Assembly: GCF_000787575.1 (NCBI RefSeq) | Contig: NW_012236491.1 | Location: forward strand, 33,412-97,411 | DNA length: 64,000 bases | From: Acytostelium subglobosum LB1 | Taxonomy: Eukaryota > Evosea > Eumycetozoa > Acytosteliales > Acytosteliaceae | Direction: 5' to 3' | In this document: positions 32,551-42,579 of the stretch, one piece after another | How the letters are laid out: every line of letters begins with the position of its first letter | How positions within the stretch are numbered: the stretch's first letter is position 1 | Notes under the pieces: generated by a model | What the model saw: only the letters and a program-made list of their open reading frames with translations | Database searches by the model: none | What the model was told of the DNA's origin: nothing | Position numbers and translations under genes: made by a program

Positions 32551-34252
32551 TCAATCAATCTTGGTATCCCTGTATCTTATGATACCTCCATTGTTCGTTC
32601 CAGATAGAACTAGAGCATTGTATTGGTCTAGTATCCTACATGTGATTCTTGGATGATAGAAAGTGATGGTAGTTCCTGGATGGAACAGGGTGAATGCTTT
32701 CCACCATTGCTTGCTCTTGTAATCATAAATAGTACCTTGGTAATTTTTTTTGAGCTTGACATAGCGCACTGTTGGACCAAGTGGTTGATCTTCAAGATTT
32801 AGATGGCATATGTCTGTTTTTAGATTCTTGAGGTTGGGAAAATATAGTCCAAGATCAGGTAGTTTACCAAAATCACTCTTTATCACCAAACTTGTAATAC
32901 TTGTTGGTAATATATTCGATAAAGTTGATAATTCTTCCAAACATGATTTCTCTCCAACCATTTTTGATGATATATAATTCCTACAGGAATATATTTTCAC
33001 TCCACTTGGGATACTTCCATCTTTGATTTTGCATTGATTAACATTTAGTTTAATCAAACTAGAGGGTAAACAACCTGGAATAATTTCACCTCTAAAATTT
33101 GGAATGTAAAGTTCCTCCAAATTGATTAGTCTATGAAGATCTATATAATAATAATTGTATTTCTTCAATCTAATTGTAGTTAAACTCAATGGCATGTTTT
33201 CAATAGAAAGATGACATATCAAGAATGACCAAACTTCTAGGGAGATGAGTAGCATTAAAGTTCTTGTTGAAATTCTTCAATGTAAGGCTAGTTATTGAAT
33301 CAATAAATACTCCTTTATCAATTTTAAAGTTATAATCTAAAGATAATGATATCATAGAAGATGATGGTTGAATAGTTCTAACCAATCCTTCTAAAGAGGA
33401 TAAATCAAAATTATTATAATCATAGTAATCTTTTGATATTGACAACTCTCTTATTGAAGGTGGAATTATATTTCCCATTATTACATTTCTCGATCAGAAA
33501 AAGAACTAGTTTTGTTACTGAGGATGATATTGATCCAAGAATATTAGTATCAAATTGATCCCTTATTTTAAGGGTCTGAACTGATAATGGAATGAATCCA
33601 TTATAAATTTTGGTAATTGTATTAACTTTGAGATCAAGCTTGATCAAAGATTGAGGTAATAGGTTTGGAGAAATTGAATAACAATCCAGTTGAAGATTTA
33701 TCATTGAGGATGGGATTATTCAGGTAATTATTTTTTTTTGGTATGACAAATTAGAGAGAGTGTAGTCACAGAGTTTGGAATGAAGTTCGAGTCTTTTGAA
33801 CAATTTGACCATTCATTATCAGTAATATTGAGTTCCAAAAGAGTATCCGGAAGATTTAAGTTATAATATTTACTGTGTCTTATGTATAAAAGTGATAATG
33901 AAGTCATTTTTGGAGGGAATTCGATCTTAAATGATTTTGGAATAGTAATATGAGAAAGAATTATCTTATTTAGATTCATTAAATGAATATTATTGGGAAT
34001 ATGTTCAGAATTTAAAATTAATATTGTAATGTCATTAATAGTTTTTGTTCCAATTTGGAATTGAAATGGACAAGAAGTTCTAGAATAGATTGCCCAATCT
34101 GGAATCCAAAGACTTCCAGTACTATTTCTCAAAAGATAATTCCTATTATTAAATAAATATTTACATGATAGTATTAAACTTAAGGTATCCATTGCTTCTC
34201 CTTCAAGTTTTTGAACAATATCAAGTAGAATCAACTTAGGTAATAGATCCAA
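32551..34252 (-). pseudogene. Broken F-box-like/FNIP-repeat gene
   Basis: Homologous to the four intact genes that follow, but split over at least four frames: 33728-34252 (N-terminus, MDLLPKLILLDIVQKL...), 33420-33704, 33200-33478 and 32551-33255 (C-terminus with CRILDQYNALVLS). One break coincides with a run of nine T (A on the coding strand) at about 33732, the others with short frame overlaps. There is a stop right after CHTKKK. The N-terminal F-box-like helix, the SCPFQFQIGTK motif and the C-terminal module are all still recognisable, so decay is recent, or the breaks are sequencing errors in AT-rich homopolymers. The DNA is more AT-rich than the neighbouring intact copies. Confidence 0.8.
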
Positions 34253-34419
34253 TCTGTTACAGTTAATTTATTATAATTCATTCTTTTATATTATATTTAT
34301 ATTATTATTTCTATGATTGATTATGAATAAATGAATGAAAGAATTGATGAAGAGGGGAGAATAAATATTGAATTAATACAGATCTGTTTCAGTTCAGATA
34401 ACACAGATAAATAATTTTA

Positions 34420-36189
34420 TTATTTAAATTTTAAAAGTCCTCCATTGTGATAAGATGATAAGATGAGTGCTGTAGATGAGTCCAATATTCTACATTCATG
34501 TTCATAGTATATTGTTGTGCCTGGTTGAAACAAGGTCAATATCTTCCACCAATGATTCCTGAGTTCATTAGATTTAAACACTCGACTCATTGGCGATGTT
34601 TCAATGTTAACATTACGAAGTGTATTGTTGAAGGGTTTGTCATCCAGTTTGAGACTGCGTAAATCCGTCTGAAGATACTCCAATTGTTGGAAGCGTGGAT
34701 ATTGTGGTGTAATGTTACAAAGATGTCCAGAGTGGATGGTCAATCGTGTCAGTGTTGTTGGTATCGATTCAAGTTCGGGTGTTTCTTGAATGTACAAAGT
34801 TAGATCACGAACAGTTGAAGGGATGAATCCAACAGGTAGTTTACGAGTGATGTACACCGTCATATTGGTTGCGCTTGGTGGCAAGCGAGGGTTTGTCTTT
34901 GAACGTATTCCAAACACAATGTCTATGACACCATTGGGGATGCAACCAGGCTCCAATATTGCCGCCTGGGCATTGAGTTTGATGAGGGTTGTTGGCAATG
35001 TGCCTGGTAATATTAGACAGAAAAACCCAGGTATTGAGAGGTCTGTCAAAGAGAGTGTATGCCAGTCGAATCGTGAATTGAATGACTCCATGTGCAGGGT
35101 TGCCAGACCCTTGGGCAGGACATCTGCGGGTAGTGAACGATTAAGGTATGGAAGATCAAGATGAACAAGGCTCTGGGGAAAGGTTCCGGGTAATATTGGT
35201 TCATTGAACTCCTCCAAAGTGAGACTGGTTAGAGTGCTAGGGAATATGCTTGAATCAATTGGTTGATCAAATTTGCAGTTGATAGACAATGTGGACAAGA
35301 ATGATGGGAGTGTCTCTTTCAGGTATATTGGACTTATCATCACATTTTGCTCCTTGTAATATATTTTGAGCACCCCAAGTGTGGCGGGTATTGATCCCCT
35401 AGACAATGAGTTGGTGCAGGCTGCTTCTAGTATTACATGATTGACTGATGGTGGGATCACTCCAGGTTTCAACAATTCACGCTGATCATAGATGGTCAGT
35501 GCCTTGATTGAAGAGGGAATAGTTCCATGACCAATGTTTCCAGAGATAACTTTTAAGGAGAGTTTGATCACTGAGTCTGGTATACTGTCGGGTGCCACAT
35601 CACGGCAGAATAGTGCAAGTGTTGAAACTGATGAAGGGATCACACCTGGACCAAGCGCGTCTTGAGGTCTATCAAGTCTAAGTGTTGTGACAGAGTGGGG
35701 AATGACACCAGGCTTGAGTAAGACGCCAGGTAATGATCGACAGTCCAATGAGAACTCAGTCAAGGTGTGAGGAAGTGACTCAATGTTCATGCGATGTGTA
35801 ATACATTGAAGTTTGAGTGACCTGAGAGAGTGGCTGGGTAGATGTGCAGATGTCAACGTTTGATAGTCTGTACAATCAATCATCTGTAGTCTATGTAGAT
35901 TGGTAATCTCTGTCGGATCTACTCGTGATTCGCCTGGATTAGGTTGTATCATGACCTTATCAGTCTTGTTATATTGACCTTTAGTACCAATACCAAATCT
36001 GAATGGACATGTAAATTTGATCCTCTTCATCATCATATTTAAAGTATTATTACTTATCAATGAATAACGTTGATTGTATATATGTTTACATGATAATATC
36101 AAACATATTATATCTAAAGCAATGTAATCAAGATGTTTAAATATACAACGTAATATCATCTGTGACATGTTCAATATATTTGTATCCAT
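34420..36189 (-). CDS. F-box-like/FNIP-repeat protein, copy 2 of array
   Basis: An intronless ORF of 589 codons. The N-terminal 40 residues (MSQMILRCIFKHLDYIALDI..., then LILSCKHIYNQRYSLI) have the spacing of an F-box. The family marker CPFRFGIGTK follows. From about residue 150 to 470 there are degenerate FNIP repeats of roughly 22 residues built around PGVIPSSV.TL, for example GVIPHSVTTLRL and GTIPSSIKALTI. The C-terminal 60 residues form a shared module: HWWKILTLFQPGTTI, CRILDSSTALILS, HNGGLLKFK. FNIP repeats are a dictyostelid-expanded leucine-rich-repeat relative; together with an F-box they would act as substrate receptors for SCF ubiquitin ligases, which is inference here. Spacer to the next copy is 178 bp. 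Confidence 0.9.
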   Translation of the reverse strand: MDTNILNMSQMILRCIFKHLDYIALDIICLILSCKHIYNQRYSLISNNTLNMMMKRIKFTCPFRFGIGTKGQYNKTDKVMIQPNPGESRVDPTEITNLHRLQMIDCTDYQTLTSAHLPSHSLRSLKLQCITHRMNIESLPHTLTEFSLDCRSLPGVLLKPGVIPHSVTTLRLDRPQDALGPGVIPSSVSTLALFCRDVAPDSIPDSVIKLSLKVISGNIGHGTIPSSIKALTIYDQRELLKPGVIPPSVNHVILEAACTNSLSRGSIPATLGVLKIYYKEQNVMISPIYLKETLPSFLSTLSINCKFDQPIDSSIFPSTLTSLTLEEFNEPILPGTFPQSLVHLDLPYLNRSLPADVLPKGLATLHMESFNSRFDWHTLSLTDLSIPGFFCLILPGTLPTTLIKLNAQAAILEPGCIPNGVIDIVFGIRSKTNPRLPPSATNMTVYITRKLPVGFIPSTVRDLTLYIQETPELESIPTTLTRLTIHSGHLCNITPQYPRFQQLEYLQTDLRSLKLDDKPFNNTLRNVNIETSPMSRVFKSNELRNHWWKILTLFQPGTTIYYEHECRILDSSTALILSSYHNGGLLKFK

Positions 36190-36367
36190 TATGTTAACAT
36201 ATATTATGTATCTGTATCTGTATCTCTAACTTTGACTTCACTTTGAATGGTGACCCCTGAACATCACACTCACTTCCTTTTTGTTTCCGCTTCCCAGTAA
36301 CATTGGCGCCACACCTTTATTCATTCTCGAGATGTCTCGTACTTGTATAATAATAATAATAATGTTG

Positions 36368-38212
36368 TTATCTGTATTTGAGAAGTCCTCCATTATGACT
36401 TGATGATAGGATGAGTGCAATGGATGTATCTAGTATTCGACATATAATGTTCGAATGCTCACCATTGCCCCAGTTGATGATGATGAATGTACCAGGTTGG
36501 AACATTGTGAATACCTTCCACCATTGAGTCTTTAGCTCGTCTGTACGATGATCAATGATGACATGACGTAGTATGTTGTTGAAGGGTGTTGATCCATGTT
36601 TGATATAGGGCATGGGTAACCTTAGACTGCAGAGTTGATCGAGTCGTTCAATCAAACATAGATGTGAAATAGAGGTACAATTACCAATACGTAGACTTGT
36701 TATACTTGTTGGTATCGAATTGATGTTTGGCTTATTCGTAATGCTAATGCTTAGGTCTGCCACAGATGATGGAATGAATCCAATGGGCAAGTCAATGCAT
36801 TCAAACTCCAACTTGGTGACGTTGGGTGGAATGACTTTGATGCTGTATCCTGCCAGATAGGAACAAACAAGGTTCTTCACACTAACTGGGATGGCATGGT
36901 CATGTATCAACAGAGCCGAGCGAACATTTAGAGTGATTAGATTGGGTGGCAATGTGTCTGGTTTGAGCTCTTGGTCAAAGCGGGGCAGGTAGAGGTCGAC
37001 CAAAGAGGTGTGAGTATGCCAATCAAATGGTTGCTTGAAGTCGTTCATGCGAAGAGTGGTCAAGCCTGGCGGTAACACATCCTCATCCAGGGGCAAGTTG
37101 AAGCGAGCCATGTCCAAATGAAGCAAACTCTTGGGAAAGAAGGTTGGATGAAGTACATCATCGAACTGATCAATCACGAGTTTGGTGAGCTTGCATGGGA
37201 ACATTGTTGTTGTCATTGTTGTTGTTGTAGTTGTGGGGAACAGGATTGAGTCCCGGCCCGGGCTGATCCTGAAGCTGGTGAGGCGGGTAGGGAGTAGCTC
37301 GTGGAGGTTGTCGGGGAGGACACCATGACGCTCAATAATGAGCTTGTCCAGTGAGTCTGGAAGGGTGCCCTTGATTAAGGTGTCGAGGTGATAATCGATC
37401 AGTTTGATTCGTCTCACTGATTGTGGGATCGTTCCGGTCATCATCATCATCTTGGACTCACTAGATCCAAGTAAAGTCAATGACTTTACAGATGATGGTA
37501 TGATTCCAGGATTGATCACTTTGGAATCTGGTGCAATGAAGAGCTTGGTCACAGAGTTTGGAATGCATGTCAGATGGACGGGGCAGCAATTATGTAGTTC
37601 AAGCGATGTGACTGATGGCGGGAACACTCCAGGCGTCAGATCTTCATCGGTCAAGTTGATGGCGAGGGTCATCAAATATGGTGTCTCTTGCAAGGCGCCT
37701 GGTCTGAGAGTGACGCCTTTCTGATAATTGGAATGTATCTTTAGTCGCGTCAATGTAGAGGGGAGTGAATGAATGTCGACAGGGCTCCATCCAAGTGTGA
37801 TGTTGAGGGACTTGAGATGGGGCGGGAGCACAGATACAGTCAATTGTGGTGTGCTTGGCGTTGTGATGATCGTCAAATCATAGATATTCCTTGAGGCCAA
37901 GCTGCTAATTTCTAACAATTGTAGGACTCTGACTCGTCGATAGTCGATCGTTTGAGTTGTGAGGTCATTGGTGATTGATCGTGTACCAACACCAAAACGG
38001 AAGTGATTGGTATCATTGCAATGGGAATCATCGACCAACCTTGTCGGAGTCGATGTACATTGATCAATGAATTCGTTACGTCTCCTGTACATGCTCTTAA
38101 AAGTTAGCGACAAACATACAATGTCCATCACATTGTCAAGACATCTGACAACATCGAGTATGATCAGATGGGGTAGATCTACAAAGTAGTAACATCTACT
38201 CTCATCACTCAT
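36368..38212 (-). CDS. F-box-like/FNIP-repeat protein, copy 3 of array
   Basis: An intronless ORF of 614 codons. The F-box-like N-terminus reads LPHLIILDVVRCLDNVMDI, then LSLTFKSMYRRRNEFI, followed by the marker HFRFGVGTRS. FNIP-type repeats run from about residue 125 to 500 (TPGVFPPSVTSLEL, NPGIIPSSVKSLTL, TGTIPQSVRRIKL). A short Thr/Met run (about residue 330) comes from a GTTGTT/ATTGTT microsatellite. The C-terminal module is present: QWWKVFTMFQPGTFI, CRILDTSIALILS, HNGGLLKYR. The gene is head-to-tail with its neighbours, 221 bp from copy 4. Its GC content and codon use match the housekeeping genes in this window. Confidence 0.9.
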   Translation of the reverse strand: MSDESRCYYFVDLPHLIILDVVRCLDNVMDIVCLSLTFKSMYRRRNEFIDQCTSTPTRLVDDSHCNDTNHFRFGVGTRSITNDLTTQTIDYRRVRVLQLLEISSLASRNIYDLTIITTPSTPQLTVSVLPPHLKSLNITLGWSPVDIHSLPSTLTRLKIHSNYQKGVTLRPGALQETPYLMTLAINLTDEDLTPGVFPPSVTSLELHNCCPVHLTCIPNSVTKLFIAPDSKVINPGIIPSSVKSLTLLGSSESKMMMMTGTIPQSVRRIKLIDYHLDTLIKGTLPDSLDKLIIERHGVLPDNLHELLPTRLTSFRISPGRDSILFPTTTTTTMTTTMFPCKLTKLVIDQFDDVLHPTFFPKSLLHLDMARFNLPLDEDVLPPGLTTLRMNDFKQPFDWHTHTSLVDLYLPRFDQELKPDTLPPNLITLNVRSALLIHDHAIPVSVKNLVCSYLAGYSIKVIPPNVTKLEFECIDLPIGFIPSSVADLSISITNKPNINSIPTSITSLRIGNCTSISHLCLIERLDQLCSLRLPMPYIKHGSTPFNNILRHVIIDHRTDELKTQWWKVFTMFQPGTFIIINWGNGEHSNIICRILDTSIALILSSSHNGGLLKYR

Positions 38213-38433
38213 TTTGTAGTTGTTATGTGATTGATTGATGGGATGTCAAAGATTAAAATGAATGAGGGAAGGAGGAATTTTAATGTTTGATCGTTTGATT
38301 GGAATAGTTCCAGTTTCGTTGATGATCAAGTGTGATTGAGTGATCCCAGTGAGTAAGTGGAAGATTGATCATTGATCATAGGGGTGTGAGATGAGTGAGT
38401 ATGGAATGGTTCCAGGTTGGAATGTGGCCATCA

Positions 38434-40275
38434 CTACTGTCGGAAGTTGAAAAGTCCACCAATGTGTTTAGGTGATAGTATGAGTGCGGTTGAATGATCC
38501 AGAATTCTACAGACGAACATTGGTGAGTTTAAGGTGATGGTTGTACCTGGCTGGAACATGGTGAAGGCTCGCCACCACTTTTCCTTTAGCTCTGGCCATT
38601 TATATTCTTCAACGCCTGTTGAGGTAAATATCTTGACACTGCGAACATTGTCTTGGAATGGCTCCACATCATGTCGCAGGGAAGAGAAGTTGATCCTCAT
38701 ACTCTTTAGAGACGTCAGACATTCATACTGATAGTCCATATTGGATGAGCAATGGTACAGGTTTGTGAGTGATGGAGGTAGGCTACCCGCTGCTGGTCTG
38801 ACAGAGGTGTACAGCTCAAGGTCTATCACGGATGGTGGTATGATTCCATCTGGTATTTTGTCGCCACCAAATATGTCCAACTTGGTCACACTCGCTGGGA
38901 TTACCTGCATGTTGTCGGTATGGTTGAACTTTAGGTGCTGCAGTCCGTTTGGTAGACTGCCTTGTTGAAGCTCGACAGTACTCAAAAACAGTGAGCGAAG
39001 GGTCGTTGGAAGGGAACCGGGTTCGATTAGTCCCTGGTACCTGTCTATCGAGAGACTGGTCAATGGTATCGTATGCCAATCGAATGGACTGCGATAACTG
39101 TAGAGGCTAAGTGATGTCATGCCGCTGGGCAGGACATTCGCCAATAGTGGTTGGTCGTAGGAGAACATATCAAGATGTAGGAGGCCCCTGGGCAACGATG
39201 TTGGTGTAAGTGGCTGGTTGTACATTCTCAACGACAATCTGGTCAGGCTCCTGGGCAACATTCCCTCCACAATGGGTTGGTCGTAGCGTGATGCGAATGA
39301 CAAGTCTGTCAAGTTGGACGTTGGCAGTATTGTGATGAGGTAGGCCGTGCTGAGCAGGCCCCTCCTAAACTCGCTGATTGGGTCGGTGGGGAAGTTGCCA
39401 AGTCCACTCATCAGTGATGACTTGTCGCGGTAGTGCATGATAGCCAGACGTTTGACTGATGACGGTATTGTACCAGGCTCCAAAGGCTCGTAGTGATTCA
39501 TGATGGTCAACTGTGTGACTGATGATGGGATTGATCCCAGCATGATCTTGCCATATTCTACCTCGACGGTCAACTCTGTCACTGAGTAGGGTATCAATCC
39601 AGGCTCGATATCTTGTTTCTCCAGATTCAATCTGCATTTGATCACTGAAGGCGGGATGACTCCAGTCGCGAGGGGCAGGTTATAACTTGTGAGATAGAGT
39701 GATGTAACTGAGGATGGGATGACACCGGGTACGATGGGACATGTGCTGCGTGTGCCACCCTGGCGATCGATGTTGAGCTCGGTCAACGACGATGGCAATG
39801 ATCCCACGCTCAAGGCACGATACACGCGTCCAAGTGAGAGTATCTTGAGTGTGGATGGGAATGACAATGAGGACAAAGGTAGCTTGACATCGAGGATAGT
39901 GAGTTCAAACATGTTGCTGTTGGGAAGAGTGGCCGGGAGAGGTTTGTCACCTTTGAGCTCAAGTATTGTACGATCATTCATTGAGCGAGTTCCAACACCG
40001 AAGCGGAATGGACATTGAAATGGTGTGTTCCAACTGTCTTTTACGTTGAGTGTCATTGCGCGTGGACCAATAAGATCATGTCTTTTCAAATACATTGGAT
40101 TACAAGTGAGTATCAAACATATTGTATCTGTTGCATCGTCCAAGCATCGCACGATCTCACGCACAATCAATAGAGACATATCCAACAAGCCATGCTCTTC
40201 ATCGTGTACCATTTTACTATTATTGTTATCTCTTTGCAAGTATGTAGAATGTAATAACAAAGATGTTCGTGACAC
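38434..40275 (-). CDS. F-box-like/FNIP-repeat protein, copy 4 of array
   Basis: An intronless ORF of 613 codons; the likelier start is the in-frame ATG at 40212 (MVHDEEHGLLDMSLLI), because it places the F-box-like helix (LLIVREIVRCLDDATDTI, CLILTCNPMYLKRH) at the same distance from the start as in the paralogues. The marker CPFRFGVGTRS is followed by FNIP repeats from about residue 150 to 510 (VPGVIPSSVTSLYL, EPGTIPSSVKRLAI, IPDGIIPPSVIDLEL). The shared C-terminal module is present: KWWRAFTMFQPGTTI, CRILDHSTALILS, KHIGGLFNFR. It is the most regular of the array members. Confidence 0.9.
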   Translation of the reverse strand: MSRTSLLLHSTYLQRDNNNSKMVHDEEHGLLDMSLLIVREIVRCLDDATDTICLILTCNPMYLKRHDLIGPRAMTLNVKDSWNTPFQCPFRFGVGTRSMNDRTILELKGDKPLPATLPNSNMFELTILDVKLPLSSLSFPSTLKILSLGRVYRALSVGSLPSSLTELNIDRQGGTRSTCPIVPGVIPSSVTSLYLTSYNLPLATGVIPPSVIKCRLNLEKQDIEPGLIPYSVTELTVEVEYGKIMLGSIPSSVTQLTIMNHYEPLEPGTIPSSVKRLAIMHYRDKSSLMSGLGNFPTDPISEFRRGLLSTAYLITILPTSNLTDLSFASRYDQPIVEGMLPRSLTRLSLRMYNQPLTPTSLPRGLLHLDMFSYDQPLLANVLPSGMTSLSLYSYRSPFDWHTIPLTSLSIDRYQGLIEPGSLPTTLRSLFLSTVELQQGSLPNGLQHLKFNHTDNMQVIPASVTKLDIFGGDKIPDGIIPPSVIDLELYTSVRPAAGSLPPSLTNLYHCSSNMDYQYECLTSLKSMRINFSSLRHDVEPFQDNVRSVKIFTSTGVEEYKWPELKEKWWRAFTMFQPGTTITLNSPMFVCRILDHSTALILSPKHIGGLFNFRQ

Positions 40276-40298
40276 GAAACTTTTGAGATCCCCTCTTT

Positions 40299-40349
40299 GG
40301 GAAGGGCGAGGGTTAGGGCAAGGGTAAGGGTGAGGGTAAGGGCAAGGGT
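40299..40349 (+). repeat. G-rich GGGNAA/GGGTNA tandem tract between two FNIP genes
   Basis: About eight G triplets are spaced by 3 bases (GGGCGA, GGGTTA, GGGCAA, GGGTAA, GGGTGA, GGGTAA, GGGCAA). The tract ends at the stop codon of FNIP copy 5, in the spacer before copy 4. It meets the G-quadruplex pattern and resembles the tract at 25583-25634. It is too irregular and too internal to be called telomeric. Confidence 0.8.
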
Positions 40350-42341
40350 TTATTTTTTAAAGAAACCTCCTAAGTTGGAAACTGGAGATATTATGAGTAT
40401 TGTTGATCGGTCTAATATCCTGGATACAAATAATAATTGATTATTGTACTTTTGATTGACTTCTATTGATATTGTTGTACCAGGTCTGAACATTTTGAGC
40501 AATTTAATAAGGTATGGTGATGATGGTTGTTGGAGATCTTCCAAACTTATGTTTTTTGATGATGAAGTGATCAAGACTGTACGTATTGTTTGATTGAATG
40601 AATGTCTATAAGGTAGATTAAGTTGAATAAGATTGGCATAGTCAATCTTTAGTCTTTCTAGATTGGCAAATTGATGAATATTTTGTCCAATGTTTAATCG
40701 ATCATTTTGGTAATATATCTCTAGATTGGTTATTGAATCGTTGGTCTTGGAATTATCAACATATTTCTTTAGTGCGTTCGTCACAGTATGATGTACCAAA
40801 TAATGAATATAAGGTAATGTATTATTATTATTATTCCTGCTGTATACTTTTAAACTTGTAACACTATTTGGAAGTAATAACTTCATCGCTAGATCCAAAT
40901 ATGGACATGAACATGTGATCTCCTCTAAATTACCATCACTAGGGAAACTATATACTTTGGGTAAAGCATGCTTAGCATCCAATATCTTGAGAGTTGTTGG
41001 TAGTGTATTGGGAAGAATGAAGTCATTGTATGTAGTGAGGACCAGGTGTTCAAGTTTGAGCTTGTTCCATTTGAATGTTTGATTGAAATTGTCCAAATGA
41101 AGGTATGTTAGGCTCATTGGTAACACCTTATAGCTGAGTGGGAGATTGTATGAGTGCATATTAAGATGTGTAAGATCATTTGGAAATGCTCCGACTATCA
41201 ATATATCGTTGAATGATGGCATAGATAAAAAAGTGATTGAATTGGGCAAAGTACCTGGTTTGATTGGCTGAGTGATGTCTCCATCCAAAGTAAGTTTGGT
41301 CAAATATTTTGGAAGTATACTCTTTAAGTGATTGCAGTTGGTGATTATTCCATTCAATGTTAGAGTGTAGACTGAGTCTGGAATTGAACCAGTCTCAAAG
41401 TTGTCAAAACTTGTTGTCTGAATATATAGTGTATCAACTGATGATGGTATCAATCCAGTTGTCAAACTATTTTGTCCAATGATTGATAGTGTTTTGACAG
41501 AGATTGGAATAGTCCCATTTTGGAGGGGTCCTGATGTGACTTCGATTGAAAGATTAACAACTGACGAAGGAATGGTTCCAGGTGTAATGTTCTCACATTT
41601 TATATTCAATGAGGTGACAGATTGAGGTATCATTCCATTAATAAATATACCTTGTTCAACTATCAACATTGGAATGTCAGTGGCAGAGTCTGGTATTGAA
41701 TGAGGCATCATACTTTGACATCTTAGATCAAGTTGAGTAGTTGATTGAGGTATTACTCCTTCAATAATTGAAAGACCAGGTGCTTGAATACTGAGTAATA
41801 TGACAGAATTTGGAATGATTCCAGGTTTGATTGATTGACTCCATCCATTCATATTTAAATTGAGACGTGTAATAGTATCTGGTAAAGATTCAACGATCAC
41901 ATTTATCGGAGTAGTAATTGATATTGTCAAATAATTAATGTTCTTTGGTATTGATGATGATGTGATTGGTTGAGTGACATTGCTCATATCATCAATACGT
42001 AGTCGTTTTACACCAATACCTTGCTCGACAACCTCTGCCAATGTTGACTTCTTATACTTGCTAGTGACCAATAAAGGTATATCATCATTATCTTGTTGGA
42101 TTGGTTTCTGATTAAGTTGAAATGGACATGGTACATGCTTTCCCCAACCATCATGTAACCATAGACTAGATGTTGTTGATGATTGATTAATTATTATTGA
42201 TTCTTGTCTAGTATATAATGACTTGCAAGTAAGTAATAAACATAATGTATCTAAGGCATCATATTGTAAATGGTGCACAATGTATCGTATGACTACAATT
42301 GGTAAGTTTAACAAACTAATATCATTATATGTTGTTAACAT
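40350..42341 (-). CDS. F-box-like/FNIP-repeat protein, copy 5 of array
   Basis: An intronless ORF of 663 codons, the longest of the array. The F-box-like N-terminus (LLNLPIVVIRYIVHHLQYDA, CLLLTCKSLYTRQESI) is followed by VPCPFQLNQKP, where the family marker FGxGT has diverged, and an insertion that pushes the first repeat to about residue 140. FNIP-type repeats: KPGIIPNSVILLSI, TPGTIPSSVVNLSI, KPGTLPNSITFLSM. C-terminal module: KMFRPGTTI, SRILDRSTILIIS, LGGFFKK, more diverged than in copies 2-4 (Cys replaced by Ser). The coding DNA is AT-richer, like the broken copy 1. It lies 238 bp from the divergent ELP4 gene. Confidence 0.88.
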   Translation of the reverse strand: MLTTYNDISLLNLPIVVIRYIVHHLQYDALDTLCLLLTCKSLYTRQESIIINQSSTTSSLWLHDGWGKHVPCPFQLNQKPIQQDNDDIPLLVTSKYKKSTLAEVVEQGIGVKRLRIDDMSNVTQPITSSSIPKNINYLTISITTPINVIVESLPDTITRLNLNMNGWSQSIKPGIIPNSVILLSIQAPGLSIIEGVIPQSTTQLDLRCQSMMPHSIPDSATDIPMLIVEQGIFINGMIPQSVTSLNIKCENITPGTIPSSVVNLSIEVTSGPLQNGTIPISVKTLSIIGQNSLTTGLIPSSVDTLYIQTTSFDNFETGSIPDSVYTLTLNGIITNCNHLKSILPKYLTKLTLDGDITQPIKPGTLPNSITFLSMPSFNDILIVGAFPNDLTHLNMHSYNLPLSYKVLPMSLTYLHLDNFNQTFKWNKLKLEHLVLTTYNDFILPNTLPTTLKILDAKHALPKVYSFPSDGNLEEITCSCPYLDLAMKLLLPNSVTSLKVYSRNNNNNTLPYIHYLVHHTVTNALKKYVDNSKTNDSITNLEIYYQNDRLNIGQNIHQFANLERLKIDYANLIQLNLPYRHSFNQTIRTVLITSSSKNISLEDLQQPSSPYLIKLLKMFRPGTTISIEVNQKYNNQLLFVSRILDRSTILIISPVSNLGGFFKK

Positions 42342-42579
42342 GTCTCTCTATGTACTTTGAATATATTATTTAGTGAATGATTGAATGAATGATTACATCA
42401 TTATGTTATTGGATATGACTTGGATGTTATATATACCTGAGGTGACTGATGACCATCTGATCACCATAATTAGGTGATTGAGTTAAAAGGTAGTGACCCT
42501 TTCAAAAACGTGAAGTCTTGTGAACTTCTCTTCATTCTTCTTTCTTCGTTTATTCATTTATACATATAATTTATATATT

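Noticed and set aside
40299-40349. Telomere-like repeat
   Set aside because: Units vary (GGGCGA, GGGTTA, GGGCAA, GGGTGA) and genes continue on both sides, so it is a minisatellite, not a chromosome end.
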